Shown here: piece by piece, positions 26,048 through 33,804 of the stretch
How the letters are laid out: each line of letters begins with the position of its first letter
Numbering within the stretch: position 1 is the stretch's first letter
Source of the DNA: DAOULY01 sp034414595
GTDB lineage: Bacteria > Chloroflexota > Dehalococcoidia > SZUA-161 > JAUWZY01
Length of the DNA stretch: 64,000 nt
Direction: 5' to 3'
NCBI GenBank assembly: GCA_034414595.1
Contig: DAOULY010000002.1
Span: 62,001-126,000, forward strand
Notes under the pieces: generated by a model
Told to the model about the DNA's origin: nothing
The model's input: the letters and a program-made list of their open reading frames with translations, nothing else
The model's database searches: none
Program-made: the position numbers and the translations under genes

Positions 26048-27106
26048 ATGCTGGAGAAACTGGAATCCTTAGAAAAGCGCTATGAGGAGCTTAATGCTCT
26101 CATGTCTCAGCCTGAAGTCGCCTCGAACCATGAGCGACTGCAGACACTGGCCCAGGAGCAAGCTTCGGTAGAGGACCTGGTGGCCAATTACCGGGAGTAC
26201 AAAGCCACCATAGAGAGCATCGAACATACTAAACCGATGCTGGAGGACGAGGAGATGGCCGCACTGGCCCAGGAAGAGCTGGAAAGCCTCGAGGCCCAGC
26301 GCGACCGCTTGCTGCAACGAATCAAGACCGCTCTGCTCCCCAGAGACCCTGCCGATAGCAAGGATGTGATCATGGAAATCCGGGCCGGGGCTGGAGGGGA
26401 GGAGGCAGGGCTTTTTGCCGCTGACCTCTTCCGCATGTACACCCGCTACGCCCAAGCCAAGGGCTGGTCTGTGGATATGATCTCGAGCAATGAGACAGGC
26501 ATAGGCGGCTTTAAGGAGGTAATTTTCGAGATCGAGGGCAAAGGCGCTTACAGCAGGCTGAAATATGAGCGAGGCGTCCATCGGGTGCAGCGGGTTCCGG
26601 TCACCGAAACTGGAGGCCGAATCCATACCTCAACGGCTACTGTGGCCGCCCTGCCCAAGGCGGAGGAAATCGATGTCCAGATCAACCCCGACGACCTAAA
26701 GGTAGATACCTTTCGCAGCCAAGGCGCCGGAGGCCAGCATGTGAACAAAGTGGCCTCTGCGGTCAGGATCACACACCTGCCCACAGGGATGGTGGTCTCC
26801 TGCCAGGATGAGCGCTCCCAGGGCAGGAACAAGATGAAGGCCATGGCCGTGCTCCGCGCTCGTCTCCTCGACCGCGAGCAGCAGCGACAGTATCAGGAGA
26901 GAACCGAAGCCCGTCGTGTCCAAGTGGGGACCGGGGAGCGCTCGGAAAAGATCCGCACCTACAACTTCCCCCAGGGGCGAGTAACCGACCACCGCATCAA
27001 CCTGACCATCCATAACCTCCCCGCCATCCTCGAAGGCGATCTCGATGACCTCATCGATGCCATTGCCACCGAACAGGCGCAGTTATTGGAGGCAGCGGTG
27101 GGATAA
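26048..27106 (+). CDS. prfA: Peptide chain release factor 1
   Basis: RF1 reads UAA and UAG stop codons and triggers peptide release. This 352-residue form has the catalytic GGQ in SQGAGGQHVNK (near residue 230), the codon-reading VPVTETGGRIHTST loop with the PxT element of RF1, and an N-terminal coiled-coil domain. The ATG at 26048 gives the usual LEKLESLEKRYEEL start; GTG 26039 is also in frame. prmC, whose product methylates the GGQ glutamine, follows after 2 bases. Confidence 0.95.
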   Translation: MLEKLESLEKRYEELNALMSQPEVASNHERLQTLAQEQASVEDLVANYREYKATIESIEHTKPMLEDEEMAALAQEELESLEAQRDRLLQRIKTALLPRDPADSKDVIMEIRAGAGGEEAGLFAADLFRMYTRYAQAKGWSVDMISSNETGIGGFKEVIFEIEGKGAYSRLKYERGVHRVQRVPVTETGGRIHTSTATVAALPKAEEIDVQINPDDLKVDTFRSQGAGGQHVNKVASAVRITHLPTGMVVSCQDERSQGRNKMKAMAVLRARLLDREQQRQYQERTEARRVQVGTGERSEKIRTYNFPQGRVTDHRINLTIHNLPAILEGDLDDLIDAIATEQAQLLEAAVG

Positions 27107-27108
27107 GC

Positions 27109-27954
27109 TTGAGGGAGCTGCTGCGCCAGGCAACGGAAACCCTAACAAGCTATGGCATCGAGGATGCCCGCACGGAAGCAGAGCTGCTTCTGAGAGAAGT
27201 TTTGAAGCTGGACAAAGTCCAGTTTTATCTCGAGCTGGATAAAGAACTCTCCCCAGAGCAAGTCCAAACCCTGAACGACATGCTCCAGCGCCGCAGCCGC
27301 CGCGAGCCTCTGGCTTACATCTTAGGGCACCGGGAATTCTTCGGCCTGGAGTTCTATGTTGACTATCGGATCCTCATTCCCCGACCGGAGACCGAGCTGC
27401 TGGTGGAGCAGGCGGTCGAGATAGCAAACCGTCGCTTCCCCCAGTCCTGCCTCATCGGCGACATAGGCACCGGCTGTGGCGCTATCGCAATCTCGCTGGC
27501 TGCCAGCTTACCTCAAGCCATAGTCTACGCCACAGACATCTCAGCCCCGGCCCTTGAGGTCGCCTTCATCAACTGCCAGCGACATGGGGTGGCCGATAGA
27601 GTCCACCTTCTTCAGGGCGACCTCTTCAACCCTATAGCTGAGCCTTTGGACATCATCGTGGCCAACTTACCTTATGTCAAGAACTCGGAGGTGGCCGAGC
27701 TTGATGCTGAGATCAGGCTTTTCGAGCCGATGATGGCTCTGGCTGGCGGCGATGATGGACTGGAGTGGATCAGAAGGCTCCTATCTCAGGTTGGAGGTAA
27801 GCTACGCAACAAAGGAGCTATCATAATCGAAATCAGCCCAGGGCAAGCAGCAACAGTGATCGATTTGGCCCAAAATCTCTTTCCCCAGGCCAAGGCCAGA
27901 ATAGCAAAAGACCTCAGCGGACTCGACCGTGCTCTGATTGTGGAGAGGTTATAG
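27109..27954 (+). CDS. prmC: Release factor glutamine methyltransferase
   Basis: This 281-residue SAM enzyme methylates the glutamine of the GGQ motif in release factors. It has the helical N-terminal domain, the SAM motif GDIGTGCGAIAIS near residue 123, and the catalytic NPPY motif in the variant form NLPY (VANLPYVKN). NLPY keeps the Asn and Tyr and probably works. Translation starts at TTG 27109, two bases after the prfA stop, implying coupling. The downstream gap holds a dispersed repeat. Confidence 0.92.
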   Translation: MRELLRQATETLTSYGIEDARTEAELLLREVLKLDKVQFYLELDKELSPEQVQTLNDMLQRRSRREPLAYILGHREFFGLEFYVDYRILIPRPETELLVEQAVEIANRRFPQSCLIGDIGTGCGAIAISLAASLPQAIVYATDISAPALEVAFINCQRHGVADRVHLLQGDLFNPIAEPLDIIVANLPYVKNSEVAELDAEIRLFEPMMALAGGDDGLEWIRRLLSQVGGKLRNKGAIIIEISPGQAATVIDLAQNLFPQAKARIAKDLSGLDRALIVERL

Positions 27955-27984
27955 AGAATAGCCTACCCACCACTACCCCCAACA

Positions 27985-28019
27985 GTGTGGCGGGTTCCAC
28001 TGCGCTCCACCCACCCTAC
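27985..28019. repeat. Dispersed repeat, long hairpin form
   Basis: GTGTGGCGGGTTCCACTGCG is followed by CTCCACCCACCCTAC; the arms can pair around the middle. It lies at the convergent 3' ends of prmC and the CRP-like gene and might also act as a weak terminator. Confidence 0.5.
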
Positions 28020-28062
28020 TTCTGACGGGTCTCGCAGTATTTTCGGTGATTCGAAAAAGCAA

Positions 28063-28563
28063 CTACTCTGATGCCCCCAGTTCCTTGCCCAGCAGGAGAA
28101 GTCCAAGCCCGCTGGTGAGGCGCAGCCGGTTTTCTACGAGGCGGAGGCGGGCAAGCCGGGCTAAGTGTTTCATCAATTCAAAGCCCAGGCTATTGTCATC
28201 AGCCATAACTTTGCGCAACGCGTCACCGTTGACAGCTAACAGTGCGCAGTTAGTCATGCACCGCGCTGAGAGCGTATATACGTTGGGCTCAACCACCGCT
28301 GACCAGCCGAAGCTCCCACCTTTGGTGACTACCTCCACCGCAATAGGTATAGCTGGACGATCGGGCACGGGGCGCACCTCCATCTCCAGCGACACCCTGC
28401 CCTCCGTCAGAACATACAAGTCTGTGGCTTCATTCCCCTCCTTGAAGATCACTATATCTTTCTGGTAGCTCTCCGCACGGCATAGAGCGGAAACCTTCTC
28501 AAGGTACTCGGCCTCCAGGGCGCCGAAGAGCTCAGAGCTTTTGAGGCTATCTATTGTCGTCAT
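28063..28563 (-). CDS. Cyclic-nucleotide-binding-domain protein without HTH
   Basis: The 166-residue protein is a single CRP/FNR-type sensor fold. The beta-roll starts near residue 32 (KDIVIFKEGNEATDLYVLTEG) and the segment near 90 (GGSFGWSAVVEP) replaces the canonical FGE...R(S/T)A phosphate-binding cassette, so ligand binding may differ from cAMP. A C-terminal helix follows, but no helix-turn-helix. It is probably a ligand-sensing adaptor rather than a transcription factor. The 260-base gap upstream contains nothing I recognise. Confidence 0.75.
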   Translation of the reverse strand: MTTIDSLKSSELFGALEAEYLEKVSALCRAESYQKDIVIFKEGNEATDLYVLTEGRVSLEMEVRPVPDRPAIPIAVEVVTKGGSFGWSAVVEPNVYTLSARCMTNCALLAVNGDALRKVMADDNSLGFELMKHLARLARLRLVENRLRLTSGLGLLLLGKELGASE

Positions 28564-28823
28564 CCTCTTCTACCCCTTTCCACTATCTCTTTCCCTCATA
28601 ACGGTGTAAAAAACCAGAAGGGCAGAGAAGCCTTTCGCGTCTCCGCCTTCAGTCACTAAATTTGCCACCTCCTCACTATCCCACTGATCATGCAATGCCT
28701 ATTGCTTACATGCCCTGCTCTCGCTCAGTACGACCGCCTGTTTCACCCGAAGACCCTTCTCCAGCATCACATATACACCCTATCCAGCCTATTGTCAAGA
28801 TGATGCCTGGTTTTTGCGATAAC

Positions 28824-29201
28824 CTAGTGCTGCACGAACGAAAGCCCGGAAAAGCCCGGGATGCTCTCATCATCCTCTTTGATCCCTGCCTGATCAGCCA
28901 GTTTCTTTGCTTCGGCCTCGGCAGCAGAAATAACGGAGTCGCTGGCTTGGGGGCCTATGTGTACTTCCACAGTAACCTTCCCAGGGGCATCAGGGTCTAT
29001 CACCGCCGGGCCAAACTCGCTGCGGGCTACCACCACTGAGTCGTCGGGAAAGTCGTACTCACAAGTCCAGGCAGTCATTTCACCGCCTTCCTTCTCCGTG
29101 CTCTCGATCAAGAAATCATTAGGCTCGCCACCGGGAAAGACCTTGAGATTAAAATCCCTGTGTGTTTTGGCGCTTATGTGTGCGTTGAAAGTCAATTTCA
29201 T
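28824..29201 (-). CDS. Unrecognised small soluble protein
   Basis: I do not recognise this 125-residue protein. It begins with a beta-rich segment (KLTFNAHISAKTHRDFNLKV) and ends in an acidic helical region (AEAEAKKLADQAG). No signal peptide is visible. It lies 37 bases downstream of the ABC-2 permease gene on the same strand, so it may be the last gene of that operon. Confidence 0.5.
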   Translation of the reverse strand: MKLTFNAHISAKTHRDFNLKVFPGGEPNDFLIESTEKEGGEMTAWTCEYDFPDDSVVVARSEFGPAVIDPDAPGKVTVEVHIGPQASDSVISAAEAEAKKLADQAGIKEDDESIPGFSGLSFVQH

Positions 29202-29238
29202 GTTGCCAACCCTACAAAAAGATTCCAGTTGCCATTGA

Positions 29239-29961
29239 TTATATCTTAGTCACCAGTTTCTCACGGCTGAAGCTTCTGACCCCTACAAGGTAGGCAATGA
29301 CTACAGCAACAGCCAGAGCCCCGGCAATAATTCCGTTAACGACGACTGCGTTCATATCCACCTCACTCTTGAAGATGAATAGGCCAAAGACTACCAGTGC
29401 GACAGGCAAAGTAGCCAAAAATGATACCGCTCTGGTGGAAGTGATATGTAAGGAAGCCACAATCACTGCCGATGCCGCTAAGGCAGTGAAAAGTGGCGCT
29501 ATAAGAAACACGATCAACCAGATAGATGGACCGGGATATGTGGCATCAGCAATGGCATTTGAAGCCAGAACGGGGCCCAAGCCTAAGATAAGCCCAAAAA
29601 TCACTATTTCACCTACCAAACCCAAGAGCAATGCGGCGATGAATTTGCCCAGGATGAGTTCGCTATCCTTCAACGGCATGGCCAGCAGGTACTCCAGGGT
29701 CTTGGTATCTCTCTCCCCGGGGAAAGCGAGAACGGCCGACTGAGCGGAGAGAACAGCAGGAATCATCAGGGCAAGAGACAGCTCTGTATCAACAAGGTTA
29801 TTAAGCTCACTATAAGTCGGCGTGTCCTTGACCGCCTCTACTAAGCTCGTGGTTACTACTGTAAGGAACAGCACCACCATTAGAGCCATCGAAGCAACAA
29901 CGCTCTTCCTGCGGTAGCAGCCCTTAAGCTCCTTTTTCGCTATCTCCCACCGGACGCTCAT
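29239..29961 (-). CDS. ABC-2 type transporter permease
   Basis: The 240-residue protein has about six hydrophobic segments (for example VASMALMVVLFLTVVTTSL, ILGKFIAALLLGLVGEIVIF, AVAVVIAYLVGV) and the cytoplasmic amphipathic start EIAKKELKGCYRRK common to ABC-2 permeases of the NatB/CcmB-like type. It overlaps the ATPase gene by 38 bases, so the two form one exporter. The cargo is unknown. Confidence 0.85.
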   Translation of the reverse strand: MSVRWEIAKKELKGCYRRKSVVASMALMVVLFLTVVTTSLVEAVKDTPTYSELNNLVDTELSLALMIPAVLSAQSAVLAFPGERDTKTLEYLLAMPLKDSELILGKFIAALLLGLVGEIVIFGLILGLGPVLASNAIADATYPGPSIWLIVFLIAPLFTALAASAVIVASLHITSTRAVSFLATLPVALVVFGLFIFKSEVDMNAVVVNGIIAGALAVAVVIAYLVGVRSFSREKLVTKI

Positions 29962-30880
29962 TTTGCTCCGCCATAAGCTTAAGATAGATACCCTCCAGGC
30001 TTTCTCCCTCTATTCTGATTTCCAGGATCTTCACTCCTGCCTGGATGAGCATTGCATTGATCCTGGGCACGACCTCGTCTGGAGCATCTGTTTCCACTAT
30101 GATTTGGCTGTCTGAAATGCGGGCGGTCTTAACACCCGAAGTTTGGATTAGCATATTCAAAATCTCACTCCCGACCCCATCGGCTCGTATCACCACATTC
30201 CTGGCTGGGGCCAGACTTGCTCTAAGCTCATCGATGCTGCCCCGCGCTATTAGCTTGCCTTGTTTGAGGATGCCGATGGTATCGCATATCCTCTCCGCCT
30301 CATAAAGAATATGGGTGCAGAGGAAGACGGTCCTGCCCCCTCGTTTCAACCCTAAGATCAGCTCCCTGACCTCGGTGGCAGCTTCAGGGTCCAGCCCAGA
30401 GGTTGGCTCATCGAGGAAAAGCACCTTAGGCTCGTGGAGAAGTGCTCTGGCTATGGCCAACTTCTGCTTCATTCCCTTGGAGAATGTTCCGACACGGGAC
30501 ATTCTCCTATCCCAGAGGTCAAACCTTTTGAGCAAATCTTGAATGGCAGCCTTGCGCTTTTCCTTCTCGATTTGGTGTAGCGCCCCTGAATAGTCCAGGA
30601 GTTCATAGGCGGTCAATTCATCGTAGAGCCCGAATGTTTCGGGAAGATAACCAATGATCTTCCTAACCGCACTCGGTTCCTTGCTTATGTCACAGCTACC
30701 GACAAAGGCATGTCCTGAGGTAGGACAGAGCAAACAGATGAGAATTCTCACTGTGGTCGTCTTGCCGCTACCATTGGGACCCAAGAAGCCAAAAATCTGT
30801 CCATCCCCTACACTGAATGAGACATCCTGGAGCGCAGTCACCTCACCAAATATCTTCGTTAGATTATGAACCTCAATCAT
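29924..30880 (-). CDS. ABC transporter ATP-binding protein
   Basis: This 318-residue ATPase belongs to the ABC-2 exporter class. Walker A GPNGSGKTTT is near residue 35, the signature is FSKGMKQKLAIA rather than LSGGQ, Walker B LFLDEPTSGLDPE is near 155 and the switch His lies in CTHILYEAE. A C-terminal extension of about 100 residues is usual in this class. It energises the overlapping permease. The start ATG at 30880 has no convincing Shine-Dalgarno. Confidence 0.9.
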   Translation of the reverse strand: MIEVHNLTKIFGEVTALQDVSFSVGDGQIFGFLGPNGSGKTTTVRILICLLCPTSGHAFVGSCDISKEPSAVRKIIGYLPETFGLYDELTAYELLDYSGALHQIEKEKRKAAIQDLLKRFDLWDRRMSRVGTFSKGMKQKLAIARALLHEPKVLFLDEPTSGLDPEAATEVRELILGLKRGGRTVFLCTHILYEAERICDTIGILKQGKLIARGSIDELRASLAPARNVVIRADGVGSEILNMLIQTSGVKTARISDSQIIVETDAPDEVVPRINAMLIQAGVKILEIRIEGESLEGIYLKLMAEQNERPVGDSEKGA

Positions 30881-31111
30881 CGTATTAGCTTAGCGGACAT
30901 TTAACATTTCAGCCCACGATGGAGTAATTCTAATCGGTCTCGGCACCGATGATACCCCTATGAGACGTAGCAGTCAAGGGAGCACACAACCCTAAAAGAA
31001 TCTTTAGGCCTGAACTTGCTTTCGGTCTTTGAATACGAGCATAGATATAGAACGATGCACAGTACAGTCTGTCAATACGATTTCTTTTGGGAGAGATCTG
31101 GCTGGAATGAC
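30881..31111. other. Gap without recognised gene
   Basis: This is the left part of the 573-base gap between the ABC transporter and the mobile-domain gene. I see no gene, repeat or strong signal here. The right part holds a promoter and a structured leader, listed separately. Confidence 0.5.
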
Positions 31112-31140
31112 TTGACATCGCTTCTGATAAGTTGTATATA
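31112..31140 (+). promoter_or_regulatory. Promoter driving the leader of the mobile-domain gene
   Basis: TTGACA (31112-31117), a 17-base spacer and TATATA (31135-31140) predict a start near 31147, about 300 bases before the ATG of the next gene. Confidence 0.65.
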
Positions 31141-31146
31141 TAGGAC

Positions 31147-31453
31147 ATTATCTACGAGTTGGTAGCGGAAATGTTTATGATGCGAGGGTCTCCGGAGAGA
31201 ATAGGCGGCAAAAGCAAGCGATAGCAAGGAATGTAATCGACTGGCGTTACAGGATTTGAGAAAGTGGAGGAGGTAGCAGACTTATTGACGAAGGGCAGAA
31301 GATGCGCAAGGGGCTTCTCTGCCCTTTTGCTTTTGAGCCCACGCAGAGGCAAGAGAACGTGCTGAACTAGCTAGCTCAGAAGGGAGGTGAGAATGCGCTG
31401 AGACATGTCGGCAAAGGAGACGTTGCAAAATAAAATTTAAAGGAGGATGGGAA
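31147..31453 (+). promoter_or_regulatory. Long 5' leader, candidate attenuator
   Basis: The predicted transcript carries about 145 structured bases, including a TCTCCGGAGA palindrome, then an intrinsic-terminator-like hairpin, then about 120 more bases ending in AAAGGAGG and the ATG at 31454. This order (promoter, structured region, terminator, gene) is that of a riboswitch or other attenuator. I compared it by eye with T-box, TPP, FMN, SAM, cobalamin and glycine motifs and saw no convincing match. An independent small RNA ending at the terminator is the alternative. Confidence 0.4.
31293..31330 (+). terminator. Intrinsic terminator inside the leader
   Basis: GGGCAGA (31293-31299) and TCTGCCC (31318-31324) form a 7-bp GC-rich stem, followed by TTTTGCTTTT. 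Additional AAG/CTT pairing can extend it inward. It lies well upstream of the gene start. Confidence 0.6.
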
Positions 31454-33127
31454 ATGCCAGCATATAAAGATTGTTTCGAATACTTTGAACTCGATGAGGA
31501 AAGGGACCTCCCGGAATATGGCGTATTTTGTATGGATGCCAAGGACTGCATTCCTGCACTCAAGCCCTTTGAGTACTATAACCTGATGACTGATGGATAT
31601 CGTTCCATGGGATATGGCCATGAAATGCTGTCATCACCTTCGGGAGTGCCAGATTGGAGGGGCAAGGACGGCTTCCTATATCTATCAAGGATAGATATAT
31701 CTCAGGAGGAGCGGAAGCGGCGTGAACCTATTTTTAGAGAGAAAATTGCCCCCTGGATTGAGGACTTCGAGCGTGAGTGGCGGGGGAAATTTGTGCCCGA
31801 GATTGAGGAGGGCTTTCAGCGGCTCAAGAGGCAAGAAGTTGAGAAGCTGAGCAACATCGAGCTCCGGGTGCACTTCCAGGACTGGTATGTCTATCACCGG
31901 CGGATCTGGGATATCCACATGCTCAATATGTATGCTGCCTGGCACATCTATGGGCTGTTTGAGGATATCTGCAGGGAGCTGCTGGGGATGGACGAACAGC
32001 ACCCACAATTCAAGGTGCTGCTGACGGGATTCGATAACAGGCTATTCCAGGTGGACCGAGGGCTGTACCTGCTTGGATCCAGGGCCATCGAACTGGGGCT
32101 CGGGGGGACTTTTGAGGCCATCCCCGATGACGAGCAGCTCCTCTCAGAGCTGGAGAAGAGCGAGGCGGGGAGGAAATGGGTCGAGGAGCTTCGTCAGTTC
32201 GTGGACGTAAATGGCTGGCGGACGACACGAGTTGTTGATGTCTCTAATCCTACCTGGGTGGAGAAGCCCAGCCTGGCCTTGCCCAACGTCAGGCTTTCGG
32301 TGGCTAAAGGGGGTGTCTTCGTCTTAGACCAGGAGCAGCAGCGCCTGTCCAGGGAAAGGGAGGAAATAGAGAAGGATGTCCTCTCCCGTGTGCCTGAAGT
32401 AAAGAGGGAGATGTTCGAAAAGCTGCTGAAGGCTAGCCAGTGGGTCGGCCGCTGGGCAGAAGAGCATACCTTCTACTGCGAGCATTATGGCCATGGATTG
32501 GCTCGCAGAGCGCTTATGGAGTTTGGGAAGAGGTTCGCCGGCGCTGGATTCATCGAAGAGCCTGAAGATATCCTTTTCCTGGTCCCGGACGAGATAATAT
32601 TCTGTGCAGTGGCTGGCGGCTTTGGTCGGCAAAATCTCCGCAAACTGGTTCGGATACGAAAAGAGCAGTATCAGCAGAATCTGGAGAATCCAGGGCCCAT
32701 ATTCATCGGGGATATGAGCAAAGTAGGGGAAGTAATATCCGACGAAATCATACTGCTACGCGTGGTGGCCGGGGTCCCTATCGTCAAGCCCGAATTAAAG
32801 GCCGACATCTACGGCTCTAACTCGGCAGCTGGAGTTGCTGAAGGCGTGGCCCGTGTCGTCTACACGCCAGACGAATTCCACCTGGTCCAGCCGGGGGAAA
32901 TCCTGGTAACGCAGTCCACGAGCCCGACCTGGACACCTATTTTTGCCATTGTTAAAGGCGTTGTCACTGATACGGGCGGTGGCTTAACCCATGCCGTTAT
33001 AGTAGGTCGGGAATTCGGCTTGCCCGTGGTCGTCGGAACGATGGAGGGGTCCAGAATAATCAAGACTGGTGACAGAATAAGGGTAGACGGCGATAACTGC
33101 TGTGTCTATATTTTAAGCCAAAGTTGA
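31454..33127 (+). CDS. PEP-utilising mobile-domain protein without ATP-grasp domain
   Basis: The 557-residue protein ends with the swivelling phosphohistidine domain of PEP synthase/PPDK enzymes: DTGGGLTHAVIVGREFG (near residue 505-521) with the phospho-acceptor His at about 513. The first 420 residues form a helical, Trp/Tyr-rich domain that I do not recognise in detail, and no ATP-grasp or PEP/pyruvate barrel is present. It resembles partial PEP-synthase-like subunits of split enzymes such as phenylphosphate synthase, so a separate ATP-grasp partner is expected elsewhere. AAAGGAGG precedes the ATG. A relic of a paralogue lies at 35.7 kb. The substrate is unknown. Confidence 0.78.
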   Translation: MPAYKDCFEYFELDEERDLPEYGVFCMDAKDCIPALKPFEYYNLMTDGYRSMGYGHEMLSSPSGVPDWRGKDGFLYLSRIDISQEERKRREPIFREKIAPWIEDFEREWRGKFVPEIEEGFQRLKRQEVEKLSNIELRVHFQDWYVYHRRIWDIHMLNMYAAWHIYGLFEDICRELLGMDEQHPQFKVLLTGFDNRLFQVDRGLYLLGSRAIELGLGGTFEAIPDDEQLLSELEKSEAGRKWVEELRQFVDVNGWRTTRVVDVSNPTWVEKPSLALPNVRLSVAKGGVFVLDQEQQRLSREREEIEKDVLSRVPEVKREMFEKLLKASQWVGRWAEEHTFYCEHYGHGLARRALMEFGKRFAGAGFIEEPEDILFLVPDEIIFCAVAGGFGRQNLRKLVRIRKEQYQQNLENPGPIFIGDMSKVGEVISDEIILLRVVAGVPIVKPELKADIYGSNSAAGVAEGVARVVYTPDEFHLVQPGEILVTQSTSPTWTPIFAIVKGVVTDTGGGLTHAVIVGREFGLPVVVGTMEGSRIIKTGDRIRVDGDNCCVYILSQS

Positions 33128-33216
33128 AAAGGATATCCTCGGCAGATTGAAGCCACAGCAGAATCTGGTCGGAGCAGGGATAGTTTCCCTGGCGGTGATG
33201 GTTTGCTTCATAATGA

Positions 33217-33244
33217 GGAGTCGAGCAGCAAGCTGCTCGACTCC
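33217..33244. terminator. Bidirectional terminator between convergent genes
   Basis: GGAGTCGAGCAGC and GCTGCTCGACTCC make a perfect 13-bp stem with a two-base loop, followed by TTGATTTT on the plus strand. It lies between the mobile-domain gene and the leftward B12 operon and could serve both. A smaller GACCCC-GAA-GGGGTC hairpin is at 33296-33310. Confidence 0.7.
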
Positions 33245-33375
33245 TTGATTTTAAAGCTAAACAGGTGGCACGGACGTAGTTTCTAGATTTACCCCGACCC
33301 CGAAGGGGTCTGGGCATTCAATAGCTATGGGATAGATTGAGATAGCTCACACAAGATGGCTGATTGTGTGCCTCT

Positions 33376-33804
33376 TCATCCCGAGTCATGTCCTGTTCTT
33401 CGGACGCTTGCTATGATGCAATCGATGATATTTTCTTCAGGGTCGCCAGGCCCGAATATTCCCCTCACACCCAGCTCCCGCAATGCCGCTGTTGTCCTTG
33501 GGGGGACTATTCCGCCGATGATGACTGCCACATGACTCAAGTTTCTTTCCTTGAGGAGCCTCATCATAGTGGAGGTGTCGTGCATCAACCCTGAGCTGTA
33601 GAAGCTCAGACCAAGGACATCGACGTCTTCCTGCATCACCACGCTCATCACCTCATCGGCAATGCGATACCTAATAAAGATAACCTCCATTCCAGCATCG
33701 CGAAGCACCTGAGCTATATACCTCACCCCTCTGTCATGGGCATCTTGATCTGACTTGCAAAGGAGTACCTTTATCTTTCGCCCTGCCTCAATAGGTGTAG
33801 CCAT
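33376..33804 (-). CDS. B12-binding subunit of an acyl-CoA mutase
   Basis: The 142-residue protein is the cobalamin-binding Rossmann domain of methylmalonyl-CoA-mutase-type enzymes. The base-off DxHxxG motif is DAHDRG (near residues 21-26), followed by LGLSFYSSG and VIIGGIVPP, which cradle the nucleotide tail. It is a separate small subunit rather than fused. It overlaps the 3' end of the large-subunit gene by 17 bases, with GGAGG upstream, so the two are coupled. Confidence 0.9.
   Translation of the reverse strand: MATPIEAGRKIKVLLCKSDQDAHDRGVRYIAQVLRDAGMEVIFIRYRIADEVMSVVMQEDVDVLGLSFYSSGLMHDTSTMMRLLKERNLSHVAVIIGGIVPPRTTAALRELGVRGIFGPGDPEENIIDCIIASVRRTGHDSG

Noticed and set aside
31147..31330. 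T-box riboswitch before the mobile-domain gene
   Set aside because: The antiterminator consensus GGTGGNACCGCG and a specifier stem were not found, and the downstream gene is not an amino-acid gene.
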